Assembly: GCA_003963305.1 (NCBI GenBank)
Contig: RXJR01000022.1
Location: forward strand, 1-64,000
Direction: 5' to 3'
Source of the DNA: Candidatus Melainabacteria bacterium
GTDB lineage: Bacteria; Cyanobacteriota; Vampirovibrionia; Obscuribacterales; Obscuribacteraceae
DNA: 64,000 bases
Both the position numbers and the translations under genes were made by a program. Numbering within the stretch: the first letter of the stretch is position 1; each line of letters opens with the position of its first letter. The notes beneath the pieces are model-generated. The model worked only from the letters and a program-made list of their open reading frames with translations. It made no database searches and had not been told where the DNA came from. Below, one piece after another: positions 35,601 to 45,566 of this stretch.

Positions 35601-36095
35601 TCACTGCGGTGCAGGCAAAGTCATCAAATAATCAGTTATCTTCTTAGCCTGTGCCGGTGTTATGGCGTACTTAGGCATAGACGTGGGAACCAACTCAAAG
35701 AATCGATCTTTCTTAACCGCTTCTGCCTGTGGATTATTTATATGCGCATTAACGTAGTCGCGTCCATTTGCACCCACGCCGTCTAGAGATGGGCCGGCAT
35801 ATCCACCCTTATGGCTGATTTGATGGCACTGGGCACATTTGAATGTTTCGTACAAGCGATGCCCTTCTTTGGAATCGTTAGTTTCCGAATCCGGTTCGAA
35901 CTTCTTTTCGCTGCTGAGCTTTGGAACGTGAATATCGCCGTGATAAGTCTTCTCTTTGTCCTGAACTTTTGGCGATTCCGTTTTCACCGCGTTTTTCTGC
36001 TCACCCGCATCGCAAGAAACAACAGTAGACAACAACGAGAGAGTAAAACAGCTGATTATGCCGACTGCGCTGAATGGGAAGCGCTTTTTAAACAT
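35601..36095 (-). CDS. Monoheme cytochrome c, probable lipoprotein
   Basis: A protein of about 164 residues. The signal peptide ends with VVSC, a fair lipobox, so the mature Cys may be lipidated. A charged linker of about 50 residues leads to a class I cytochrome c domain with CAQCH at residues 87-91 and a Met axial ligand probably in TSMPKYAITPAQAKKITDYL. Such proteins carry electrons in the periplasm. The ATG at 36095 is chosen because it gives a proper signal peptide; an in-frame TTG lies 33 bases upstream. It is not adjacent to an oxidase; the cbb3-type oxidase is 14 kb away. A donor role for that enzyme is possible only by inference. Confidence 0.84.
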   Translation of the reverse strand: MFKKRFPFSAVGIISCFTLSLLSTVVSCDAGEQKNAVKTESPKVQDKEKTYHGDIHVPKLSSEKKFEPDSETNDSKEGHRLYETFKCAQCHQISHKGGYAGPSLDGVGANGRDYVNAHINNPQAEAVKKDRFFELVPTSMPKYAITPAQAKKITDYLMTLPAPQ

Positions 36096-36246
36096 ACTTT
36101 GCCACCATTGACGCCAATACACGTTCAATAGTAGAGGATAGTTAAGATCAATGCATCAGTCAAAAGTACTATCCGAGCTTTTCCGGATAGAGTCGACAAG
36201 CATACTGATAAGCGCTAAATCTGATGCGCGCTGATACTGCTTAGAC

Positions 36247-36274
36247 CTGCTCCGACTCCGATCTGCTCCGACTC
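36247..36274. repeat. 12-bp direct repeat, two copies
   Basis: CTGCTCCGACTC occurs twice with a CGAT spacer, just past the stop of the 61-aa membrane protein gene. Too short to classify. Confidence 0.55.
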
Positions 36275-36282
36275 GAATATTT

Positions 36283-36468
36283 CTACGATTCGGACTTTGA
36301 AGGAATCAAGCTGAGACAAAGGGAGACAACCGCCAGAATGGCTTCAAAAACTTCTACGAAGAACGAACGAATACTAAGCAATAGGACGAACCCGACGAAC
36401 AACATCATTTGCCCATTGGATTCAGTACTGAGGGATGCCTCCGAGTCGGTATGTGTGTCAAAAAGCAT
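36283..36468 (-). CDS. Small single-helix membrane protein (61 aa)
   Basis: The ATG at 36468 is preceded by AAGGAGGA seven bases upstream, one of the best Shine-Dalgarno sequences in the window, which is the main reason to accept this gene. The protein has an acidic N-terminus of about 20 residues, a hydrophobic region from about residue 20 to 55 (MMLFVGFVLLLSIRSFF and AILAVVSLCLSLI, one long or two short helices) and a short Ser/Lys tail. I do not recognise a family. It lies alone between a cytochrome c gene and a secreted helical protein gene, all on the minus strand. Confidence 0.6.
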   Translation of the reverse strand: MLFDTHTDSEASLSTESNGQMMLFVGFVLLLSIRSFFVEVFEAILAVVSLCLSLIPSKSES

Positions 36469-36688
36469 CTAAAATCCTCCTTCGATTGCTCGAATGAGTG
36501 TAATCATCATTTTGTCGGTCAGTGGTAAACCGTGATCTTGCGGTACTGGTGGACTTCTACAAAGAGGACATCATTGCCTCAGCATAATCATGCATCCTAA
36601 CTGTGTCCGAAGTGTAACCGCTGAAGCGTTACCATGGTGTTACCAAACGTCGATCGACGCCGATTTAGTCGGTATTTCGCACAACCGA

Positions 36689-37339
36689 TTACTGGTCAAC
36701 ACCAGACTGCAGAGCTGCAGGCTTCTTGCTCAACACTTTGGCGTGAACGTTTTCTTCGGCAGGTTTAGCCACGCGAGCAATGAACTTATCGTTTGTCTCC
36801 CAACGTTTCGGTTCCTCACCAGTCAGCTCTTTCAAGTGTTGGCGCGCCATACCGGCCGTTTGCTCGTCTTCCCACTTCTTATTGTTTGTTGGGCTGAGAC
36901 CGTTCTTGAAGGTCAAACCTTTTTCAGCACCTTTGGTGTTGCGCAAAACAACGAGCCACTCCTTGACACATTCTTTGAACATGCCTGGATCGCGATCGAC
37001 TTGCTCTTCCATCTGCTTTTCCAGACAGATAGCCAGATACTTGTGGGTATCGATATCGTCGTCGTTCCCGCGCATTGATTTGCGCAAATATTTGACAGCC
37101 TGACCCCATTGCTGCCGATTGATGGCAACTTCGGCGCGAAACAGATAAGTCTCAGGAGTGTTGTGAGCCAATCCTAAGAAGTCTTCGTTTTGAATCGGTC
37201 TATAGCCGTTCGAGTAGTAGCCGGCACTGCTCTCGTCCTGGGCGTGCGACGGAGTTGGTTGAAACAAACAAGTAACACTGAGACAAGAGATTGTTGCTGC
37301 AATCAGCCGGAACATTCTTGAATTTCTTGCACTGATCAT
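36689..37339 (-). CDS. Secreted TPR-like protein
   Basis: A 216-residue protein with a signal peptide (LIAATISCLSVTCLFQPTPSHA). Residues about 55-110 hold at least one TPR-like pair (TYLFRAEVAINRQQWGQAVKYLRKSMRGN followed by THKYLAICLEKQM). The remainder is helical and charged with no recognised domain; RWETNDKFIARVAKP near the end is not familiar. It is probably periplasmic; role unknown. The upstream 430 bp are free of genes, so it is transcribed alone on the minus strand. Confidence 0.65.
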   Translation of the reverse strand: MISARNSRMFRLIAATISCLSVTCLFQPTPSHAQDESSAGYYSNGYRPIQNEDFLGLAHNTPETYLFRAEVAINRQQWGQAVKYLRKSMRGNDDDIDTHKYLAICLEKQMEEQVDRDPGMFKECVKEWLVVLRNTKGAEKGLTFKNGLSPTNNKKWEDEQTAGMARQHLKELTGEEPKRWETNDKFIARVAKPAEENVHAKVLSKKPAALQSGVDQ

Positions 37340-37771
37340 CGATTTGTCGTTTCCTTGTTTTCAGCCGCCGAGCACCATACTGGTTGATGAGTCGGTCACG
37401 CTATTGATGATGGCGAAACCAACAATGACTGAGTTTTCAATAATAGGTCTTTTGTCCCTAATCAGCCAGTAAGATGTCCTAATTCCAACAGTTCTGAGCT
37501 TTATTTAAGTATTCAAGTAGTGAGACCAGGTGACATTTGCACCGCACACAGTGTCATCTTTCTGCATGCTAACCAGGTGAAATGGTCCAGCTGCCTGGAG
37601 AGTTAAAAATCATTCATGGATTTAGGTGCGGGAAAAAAGTCCGGGTGGTTGTAAAGATACTAAAACCTTCCCCAGAATTTGACGCAACACTCATCCTCTT
37701 CTTTCCTGCCCTCATATGGAAGAATAGACGACGCTGTTGCGATATCAGCAACAAGTAAGGTGGGGAACATT
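37340..37771. other. Divergent intergenic region, no gene seen
   Basis: These 432 bp lie between the divergent secreted TPR-like gene and the MFS gene and must hold both promoters. An imperfect inverted repeat (GGTGACA with TGTCATC, near 37530-37552) and CCAGG/CCTGG near 37570-37600 could be regulatory. I matched no known riboswitch class. Confidence 0.35.
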
Positions 37772-39106
37772 TTGTTGTCGCAAACAGAACAATCAGAAAA
37801 GTCCGGTGTCGTAACTCCAAAGCAATCTTTTGGAAACTACCGCTATGTAATTCTCGGTCTTGCCTTTCTAATCACTCTCGTTAATTACATGGATCGCGCA
37901 TCAATTTCGTACGCGATTGGACCGATCAAGAAAGAATTTGGCCTGGATGATAGCCAGTTTGGTGCTGTACTGGCAGCTTTTGGAATCGGGTATGCCGTTA
38001 TGACTCTGGTTGGAGGCATTATTGTAGACCGCTGGGGCGCGAGGAAAGTCTGGCCGGTTGCGGCAATAGCCTGGTCTGGATTTACTGCTTTGATGGGTTG
38101 TGTTAGCGGCTTTCCAGCACTTCTGTCGCTGCGTGTTTTGCTTGGACTTTCGGAGGGTCCGCACTTTCCAGCACTCACACGAGTGGTGGCAGATTGGTTG
38201 CCGCAATCGGAGCGAGTGAGAGCAACTGGTCTGGGACTGTGTGCTGTCCCTCTTGCATCGGCAATCGGGGCGCCACTGATTTCAACGCTGATCATTACTG
38301 TCGGTTGGAAAGCGATGTTTCTGGTCATGGCATCAGCCGGGGTAGTTTGGGCAGGCATCTGGTATCTGATGTTCAGAGACTATCCGCACTCGAGTAAGTT
38401 TGTCAGTGAGGCCGAACTCAACCACATCAGAGAAGGGCAGAGCAGTGACCGTTCGGTTAGTGATGCCGATCGGCGCGATCAGGAGCGCAGCGATGGTGGC
38501 ACAACCTGGCGCGACATGCTCACAAACCCTTCCTTCATCTCCAACAACATTGCATATTTTGCCTTCGGTTATTCACTCTTTTTCGCCCTGACCTGGCTGC
38601 CTGGTTATCTCGAACACGCACATGAAGTAAAGCTGGAGGATGCGAGATTTATCCTGATCGCTCCGTGGCTCACCGCCGCAATTCTTTTGCCGGTGGCAGG
38701 TTATCTATCAGATTGGTTGTGGATAAAGACAGGAAGCAAACAGATTTCCCGCTCTTACTTGATCTGCATCTGCCAGCTGATCTCCGGACTTGCGTACGTG
38801 CCACTGCTATTCAATCCGCCTTTGCTCACATCGATGATTTTTATCTCGCTGGGAGTCGGTTTCGGCATGATGCCCAATGCCGCCTTTTATGCTATCAACT
38901 GCGATCTCGCGAAAGATCGTGCTGCTACCAGTCAGGGTCTAATGAATTGCTGCTCGGCAATCGCTTCGATTATGGCGCCTGCGATAACCGGATTGATCGC
39001 GGCAAAGACCGGCAATTTTGCAGGTGCCTTCGCTCTTTTGATCTTCTTTACTCTTGTTTCAGTCGTTAGCGTTGGTCTCGTGCAGCGCCTGGACGGGCAG
39101 AAGTAA
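37772..39106 (+). CDS. MFS transporter, anion:cation symporter (ACS) type
   Basis: A protein of about 444 residues with twelve membrane helices. The ACS subfamily pattern is clear: NYMDRASISYAIGPIKKEFGLDDSQFG, GGIIVDRWGARKVW after helix 2 and LLGLSEGPHFPALTRVVADWLP in helices 4-5. Members bring in organic anions such as hexuronates, glucarate, phthalate or, in yeast Dal5p, allantoate, with a cation. It lies next to the urate-degradation cluster and ends 41 bp inside a convergent gene, so uptake of urate or allantoate is an attractive but untested idea. The start is TTG at 37772, six bases after AAGGTGGGG; the frame is open further upstream. Confidence 0.8.
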   Translation: MLSQTEQSEKSGVVTPKQSFGNYRYVILGLAFLITLVNYMDRASISYAIGPIKKEFGLDDSQFGAVLAAFGIGYAVMTLVGGIIVDRWGARKVWPVAAIAWSGFTALMGCVSGFPALLSLRVLLGLSEGPHFPALTRVVADWLPQSERVRATGLGLCAVPLASAIGAPLISTLIITVGWKAMFLVMASAGVVWAGIWYLMFRDYPHSSKFVSEAELNHIREGQSSDRSVSDADRRDQERSDGGTTWRDMLTNPSFISNNIAYFAFGYSLFFALTWLPGYLEHAHEVKLEDARFILIAPWLTAAILLPVAGYLSDWLWIKTGSKQISRSYLICICQLISGLAYVPLLFNPPLLTSMIFISLGVGFGMMPNAAFYAINCDLAKDRAATSQGLMNCCSAIASIMAPAITGLIAAKTGNFAGAFALLIFFTLVSVVSVGLVQRLDGQK

Positions 39107-39491
39107 TTTTTTTCTTCTGTGGTTTCGCAGCCGATTTCTTCCGTTGTTCGGTTTTCGGTAGCGATGCACTGCGGAAACTTTCGTTTGCCAATCTGATCAA
39201 ATAATCCGACTCTTCCAACGCTGCTTCAGGCGCTTTGAAATAGCCCAGGTTAACGGTTTTACCATTGCGATCGTATTCGAAATACTCTTTCTCGAATTCG
39301 GTTTTCACAGGAACGCCATCTGCGTCTTTAGAATCTTTCAGGTAAAGAACATCATCGATGATGATGGCAAACATCCGTCCGTGCGCAAACAAGCCGATGC
39401 CGCCAAACATTCGTTTGGCGACAACTTCAGACCATGGCGCAAGCAAATCTAAAACATGCGCAGTAAACCCGTCATCCTCGCGCCGCTTCAT
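39066..39491 (-). CDS. TfoX N-terminal-domain protein
   Basis: A 141-residue protein. Residues 5-105 match the TfoX/Sxy N-terminal domain: a leading helix, then VVAKRMFGGIGLFAHGRMFAIIIDDVLYLK, in which KRMFGG.GLF is diagnostic, and YFEYDRNGK. The C-terminal 35 residues are a basic Lys/Ala tail. TfoX in Haemophilus activates competence, but single-domain proteins of this family are widespread and mostly uncharacterised. The start is seven bases from the stop of the uricase gene, so it is probably the last gene of the urate operon. Its 3' end overlaps the convergent MFS gene. Confidence 0.82.
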   Translation of the reverse strand: MKRREDDGFTAHVLDLLAPWSEVVAKRMFGGIGLFAHGRMFAIIIDDVLYLKDSKDADGVPVKTEFEKEYFEYDRNGKTVNLGYFKAPEAALEESDYLIRLANESFRSASLPKTEQRKKSAAKPQKKKITSARPGAARDQR

Positions 39492-39498
39492 TATTCAA

Positions 39499-40386
39499 TC
39501 AAGCACGTTTCAAAGTCGCCGAAATTAAGCCGTAGGGCTCATCTGTGGTTACGAAAATTTCGCTTTTGTTCTCCAGATTGAACGGCTGCAAGTTAAAAGG
39601 CAGCCGATGCTCATTTGGCATCATGATCGTGATTTCGCTGACTTCAGGAGCACGCTGAAGAGCAACCTGCCCAATTTCGTTGATCGTATGTTGTACCGCG
39701 AGGCTGTGGTGAGTGGCAAAGCACTCGAGTATAGTGGCTCTGACGGTATCATAAGTCTTTTGGAAATCAGGATTTGCGGACAGATAGTGCCAGTGGCATG
39801 ACACACTTGTGCCGAATATCCGATCTTTTACGTCCGGCAAGGTTGTGTGCTCGTCGCGGACGAATCCCCAGAATTCAGAATCAGTAGTTTTAACCAGTTT
39901 CAATCCTTCAATGCCGGATTTGAACGTCATTGAATCTCTGGTTCCTTTTATCTCGGCGACATGCTTTTCCGCACCTGCACCGAAGAATGAATGGGCGTGC
40001 TCTTTTCCGTCGACAACAATGCGTTGCCACAATTCTTCGGCCAGACGAACTTTGACGCTGCTTACTTGTTTGTAAGTCTTCAGATAGTGCTCAATCATAA
40101 ACTTGCCGAAGGACTCGATCGTGTCGAGAGGATGTTGACTGGCTAGAACATAGACCATATTTTTCATCGAATCGGTCGCCACAACCTGACTGTTGTCGCC
40201 GACTGTATAGGTGCGTTCAAAATCTCCTTGCAGTTGGATGTCTACGCATACTTCCTTGAAAACATGACGGTCTTTGAGACGCGTCAATTTGCTCAGACGC
40301 ACTCTCGACTTACCGTATGCATTTTCTACCAGAACGCCTGCAACGCGGGTTTCCTTTGCTATCGTGCTTTGCTCCGAACCGCTCAT
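39499..40386 (-). CDS. uox: Urate oxidase
   Basis: A 295-residue cofactor-free oxidase that adds O2 to urate to give 5-hydroxyisourate and H2O2. The N-terminal YGKSRVRLSKL and ATDSMKNMVYVLA blocks carry the Lys-Thr dyad used in catalysis. IEHYLKTYKQVSSVKV and the duplicated T-fold pattern in the second half fit. The ATG has AGGGAG at eight bases. It is the fifth step-encoding gene in transcription order but the first enzyme of the pathway that follows. A catalase to remove the H2O2 is not in the window. Confidence 0.92.
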   Translation of the reverse strand: MSGSEQSTIAKETRVAGVLVENAYGKSRVRLSKLTRLKDRHVFKEVCVDIQLQGDFERTYTVGDNSQVVATDSMKNMVYVLASQHPLDTIESFGKFMIEHYLKTYKQVSSVKVRLAEELWQRIVVDGKEHAHSFFGAGAEKHVAEIKGTRDSMTFKSGIEGLKLVKTTDSEFWGFVRDEHTTLPDVKDRIFGTSVSCHWHYLSANPDFQKTYDTVRATILECFATHHSLAVQHTINEIGQVALQRAPEVSEITIMMPNEHRLPFNLQPFNLENKSEIFVTTDEPYGLISATLKRA

Positions 40387-40459
40387 CTCGGCATCTCCCT
40401 GCAGCTATTGAGCAGAAAATTATACGACTTTCTTAAGCGATGTGCCTTAATCTTGAGGC

Positions 40460-40801
40460 TCAACTGCCTCGGTAAGTCGAATAGCCAAATGGGCTGAGCA
40501 AGAGGGGTACATGATAGTGCTGGCTGGGATCTTTCACCTCGAATACAATGCTCACCGTTGGGTAAAAGCCATGCTCGTTTTGTGATTCATAGTAGCTGTG
40601 AGTGTCGAAAGTGAGGCGGTAGATACCTTCAAGCAGGTGGAAACCGTCTTTGATCAGGTCAGGCAAACGACCGTCGAAATTTGTTTGTCCTGAGGCAATT
40701 TCCTTCCATTCCTCATCGTTTTTGAATTCAAGAACGACCTTTATACCGCTGCCAGGGCGGCCTTTTGCAGTATCCAGAACATGTGTTGTGATTGCGCTCA
40801 T
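40460..40801 (-). CDS. uraH: 5-hydroxyisourate hydrolase (transthyretin-like)
   Basis: A 113-residue enzyme hydrolysing 5-hydroxyisourate to OHCU. It has the N-terminal ITTHVLDTAKGRPGSG motif with the catalytic His and ends in YRGS, the C-terminal tetrapeptide that distinguishes HIU hydrolases from true transthyretins. The start codon overlaps the uraD stop by four bases (ATGA), so the second and third pathway enzymes are translated together. No signal sequence, so the step is cytoplasmic. Confidence 0.94.
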   Translation of the reverse strand: MSAITTHVLDTAKGRPGSGIKVVLEFKNDEEWKEIASGQTNFDGRLPDLIKDGFHLLEGIYRLTFDTHSYYESQNEHGFYPTVSIVFEVKDPSQHYHVPLLLSPFGYSTYRGS

Positions 40802-41295
40802 AATTTTTCCAGTCGTAGTTTGGTGATTTTTACTTGTTCGGCTGCCGCTATGGGCAACTCGCTCGATGGGTCATTTCCGAGACGTTGCTTGAGCAGTGTC
40901 AGCATCTCCTGCGCAGATTTACCGGTGGCGCAGACGATGAAGATGTAGCCGAACTTCTGAAAATAAAGCTCGTTAGAAGCGGCGAGATCGGCAGCAACTT
41001 CATCTGAAATTCCGCGCGCCCCAGCCTGTTCGTTCTGAGCCCAGTTTTTGGTGTCGCCATACTTTTCTTTCAGGCTTTTGATGTCGCCGATTTTTGGATG
41101 GGCTGCGAATGCGTCCATCCAATCAGCTTCAGTCAATATTCTGAAAGCTTGCTCGCAGTTTTCGAAAACGGCGTCAAGAGCGGCGTATGGTCTCGACTCA
41201 ACCATCTTTCTGACCCAGGTTTCACTGCCGCAGCACTTGCGAAAAATCTGGGCAGCTTCGCCGTCACTAAGTTCGTTGATACTCTTTACGTCCAT
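40798..41295 (-). CDS. uraD: OHCU decarboxylase
   Basis: A 165-residue enzyme that decarboxylates 2-oxo-4-hydroxy-4-carboxy-5-ureidoimidazoline to S-allantoin. The family signature is in FAAHPKIGD (catalytic His) and NEQAGARG further on; FGYIFIVCATGKSAQEML near the C-terminus is also typical. The ATG at 41295 has AAGAAAAGAG before it and gives the family length; the frame is open 78 bases further upstream inside the allantoicase gene. As used, it overlaps the allantoicase 3' end by 29 bases. Confidence 0.92.
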   Translation of the reverse strand: MDVKSINELSDGEAAQIFRKCCGSETWVRKMVESRPYAALDAVFENCEQAFRILTEADWMDAFAAHPKIGDIKSLKEKYGDTKNWAQNEQAGARGISDEVAADLAASNELYFQKFGYIFIVCATGKSAQEMLTLLKQRLGNDPSSELPIAAAEQVKITKLRLEKL

Positions 41296-42343
41296 CGCTC
41301 TTTTCTTGCTTCGCGTCTCTGGTGGCAGTCGCAGGCAGTGTACACCATACTCTGAAGCGACTGATGCCGCCATCAGGAACGATGTTCAAACGCAGATGCG
41401 TCCACGGACCCTGAGCCAGAATCTCCTTTTCAAAAAAGTGTCGATGATCTGCTTGCAGCTTCGTTTGAGCAACGACTTTTGTCCATTCGAAACTGGCAGC
41501 AGTAAGATTGTTCATCTCCGCCCCCGGGGCATAGCAGGCATCGATCCAGCAGGAGTCGGGGAAATTGCCCTTATAGTGTTTGGTATCGACTTCGATTTTC
41601 TTGAGAATTCCAGGTTGAGCCAGCTCGACGATCGACCAATCATGTCCCTGATCTCTGCGTCTTCTGGTTTCCCAGCCATCGCCCATGTTTACACCGGAGC
41701 CCGGCATGATCATGTTGTTTTTATTGCCGAAGAACATGTCGTTGCACGCCACCACACTGCCACCATTTTCGACAGCGGCAAGGTCTATTTGCTCATCTGG
41801 CTTAATGGCAGCCCAGTGCTTCGAAACCGTTCCGTAGACCTTTAGCCTGGCCACACCGCCATCGGGATAGATGTTCAAACGTATGTGTGTCCAGCGGTTC
41901 GAGTCTGAAACTGCAAAAATATTTTGCGATCCTTGCTTCAATGGAGACTTGGGCAAAATTTCGGTCCACTTTGCCTCAGGAAGCTTATCGTCCGCCATAT
42001 CTTCTTCCAGATAGAGTGCGTCTATGGAAGCATAGGGTGGGTGATTACCGAGGAAGTTGTTGGTGTCGATGTCTACACCCTCTATGACCCCGGCTGTGCC
42101 CAGTTTAAGTATGCACCAGTCGTAACCAGGAACGCGCTTCCGGCGGGTTTCCCAGCCGTCCATCCATTTGCCGCGGTCTGTGTATTTGTCGGCGATCCAG
42201 ACTCCTCGACCGGGCTTGATCAGGTTTTCTTTCTCAGCGAAAAACTCGTCGTTGGCGAGCAGCACTTTGCCACCCAGTTTCTCCGAGGCAAGATCAATGA
42301 ATCCGCTAAATACTGCCGCTGTAAAGTCGGAGTTTCTTTCCAT
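41267..42343 (-). CDS. alc: Allantoicase
   Basis: A 358-residue enzyme hydrolysing allantoate to (S)-ureidoglycolate and urea. It is built of two homologous allantoicase repeats. Each opens with a beta-sandwich motif: GGKVLLANDEFFAEKENLIKPG in shortened form (LANDEFFAEKENL) and ACNDMFFGNKNNMIMPG. Each also contains a GWETRR.R.(P/Q)G.DW block and a WTHLRLNI.PDGG block. All key motifs are present twice. It starts one base after the allantoinase stop. Urea is a product, yet no urease is in this window. Confidence 0.94.
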   Translation of the reverse strand: MERNSDFTAAVFSGFIDLASEKLGGKVLLANDEFFAEKENLIKPGRGVWIADKYTDRGKWMDGWETRRKRVPGYDWCILKLGTAGVIEGVDIDTNNFLGNHPPYASIDALYLEEDMADDKLPEAKWTEILPKSPLKQGSQNIFAVSDSNRWTHIRLNIYPDGGVARLKVYGTVSKHWAAIKPDEQIDLAAVENGGSVVACNDMFFGNKNNMIMPGSGVNMGDGWETRRRRDQGHDWSIVELAQPGILKKIEVDTKHYKGNFPDSCWIDACYAPGAEMNNLTAASFEWTKVVAQTKLQADHRHFFEKEILAQGPWTHLRLNIVPDGGISRFRVWCTLPATATRDAKQEKSDGRKEYQRT

Positions 42344-42344
42344 T

Positions 42345-43712
42345 TTATGTTTTACTCTCCACGCGTTCTCTCAACAAAAACTGTCCTACAGGCTCAGAGG
42401 AAAATTGACCATTGTTATAGACCAACTGCCCTCGAACAAATGTTTTTTCAACTTTGCCAAATAGTTCCATGCCATCGTAAGGAGTGACCTTGTGGCGGTG
42501 GTGAATGATCGACGCATCGATTTTGGTTTTCGCCTCAGGATCCCAGACAACGATATCAGCGTCGTAACCCGGCTTCAGGTGCCCCTTAGTTTGAGTCAGT
42601 GCCAAAAACTTCGCCTGACCGTGAGTCAGCAATTTCGACAACTGGTCGACTGTTACACCACGCTCCCTCGCCTGCGTCCACACAGTCGGCAGAACGAATT
42701 GCAAGCCGGATATGCCGCCCCATGCCTTTTGCAAGTTACCCTCGTCGAGGAACTTGAGACTGGGTGAACAAGGAGAGTGGTCCGAGACGACAAAGTCGAT
42801 AGTGCCATCCAGAAGAGCAGCCCAGAGTTTTTCACGATTCTCGCGTTCGCGAATAGGCGGTGCGCATTTGAATCTCGGGTCACCGTCGGCGATTTCCTCT
42901 GCGGCGAAGGTAAGGTAGTGTGGGCAGGTTTCGACGGTAAGTTTCACGCCCGCGGCTTTAGCCTTTTTTATTGCTTCGATAGCATCTGATGACGAGAGAT
43001 GTACGATGTGAACTGGGCAATCGTGCTTGCGCCCCACTTTGATCATCAAATCAATGGCGTCGTTTTCCCAGCGTCGTGGGCGAGAGTGAAGGAAGGCATG
43101 ATATGAGGAACTGTGCTCGCTCCAGTCGTCGCAACGAGAATCGTCACATTCCATCTCGGCGTGCACAAGCAGTGGCACCCGGCGACGTGCCAGAACCGGC
43201 ATGGAAGAGTCAAGATCCTTTTCAGTCACGTTCGGGAAATCGTCAATGCCTGAGTGAATCAAGAAACATTTGAAACCACGCACGCCTGCATCGATTAAAG
43301 GCTCGAGGGAAAGAGTATTTCCCGGCACAACGCCACCATAGAAGGCACAGTCGACAGTGAGTTTACCTTTGGCCGCTGCCAGTTTTTCTTCCAGCGCGGT
43401 CAACGAAGTCGTAACCGGGTTGGAATTGAGAGGCATATCAGCAATTGTTGTTATGCCGCCCGCTGCTGCCGCTATCGTCGCCGTTTCAAACCCTTCCCAC
43501 TCGGTTCGTCCCGGCTCATTGACGTGCACATGAGAGTCGATCAGCCCCGGCATGACGACGGAATTACCCGCTTCATGGATGTGGTCGAGACCGTGACCAT
43601 CAGGAACGTCAACTATTTTAGAGATGCGCCCATCTTCTACGATCAGACAACCTTTTTTAATACCATCGGCGGTGATGATGCGGTTGCTGGAAATACCAAA
43701 TTTCGAAGCCAT
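42345..43712 (-). CDS. allB: Allantoinase
   Basis: A 455-residue amidohydrolase-superfamily enzyme opening the hydantoin ring of allantoin to allantoate. Metal ligands are in DSHVHVNEPGRTEWEGF, the carboxylated Lys is in GFKCFLIHSG, further His ligands are in LVHAEME and IVHLSS, and the last Asp is in VSDHSPC. MPLNSNPVTT is characteristic of allantoinase over dihydroorotase or dihydropyrimidinase. It lies 32 bp after malate synthase and one base before allantoicase, the second gene in the operon. Confidence 0.94.
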   Translation of the reverse strand: MASKFGISSNRIITADGIKKGCLIVEDGRISKIVDVPDGHGLDHIHEAGNSVVMPGLIDSHVHVNEPGRTEWEGFETATIAAAAGGITTIADMPLNSNPVTTSLTALEEKLAAAKGKLTVDCAFYGGVVPGNTLSLEPLIDAGVRGFKCFLIHSGIDDFPNVTEKDLDSSMPVLARRRVPLLVHAEMECDDSRCDDWSEHSSSYHAFLHSRPRRWENDAIDLMIKVGRKHDCPVHIVHLSSSDAIEAIKKAKAAGVKLTVETCPHYLTFAAEEIADGDPRFKCAPPIRERENREKLWAALLDGTIDFVVSDHSPCSPSLKFLDEGNLQKAWGGISGLQFVLPTVWTQARERGVTVDQLSKLLTHGQAKFLALTQTKGHLKPGYDADIVVWDPEAKTKIDASIIHHRHKVTPYDGMELFGKVEKTFVRGQLVYNNGQFSSEPVGQFLLRERVESKT

Positions 43713-43744
43713 ATTGAGACCTGCTAATTCAAGTATCTACACTG

Positions 43745-45322
<1,578 letters not shown>

Positions 45323-45380
45323 TTCATTCCCCCTGAGTGGCTCGGAGCGTTTTCAACGAATTGAAGTGCACGGTGATGTA

Positions 45381-45454
45381 TTGTCAGTTGCGGATTTGTG
45401 TAGAGCCTGTCTGCGGCTGCCCGACGACCGGCAGCATGAGCCGCAACTGTACAA
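45381..45454. promoter_or_regulatory. Structured element between aceB and allA
   Basis: In the 244-bp divergent region, CAGTTGCGG at 45385-45393 is the exact inverse of CCGCAACTG at 45441-45449, and the match extends to about 13 bp with one bulged base. The inside holds GCTGCC/GGCAGC (45416-45421 with 45430-45435). The right arm can also pair with TGCGGC at 45412-45417, so two structures exclude each other. It could be a bipartite operator for a repressor of both transcripts, or a switching RNA leader. Confidence 0.45.
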
Positions 45455-45566
45455 CCATGTAAGTGCCAGGTTATATTACACTCTATTCGCTTTGGATATA
45501 TTACCGAGCTGAGTCTTGCTCAAAATCGGACCAGCACAGAATTTGGCACGAGAGGAGCAGCTTGAC

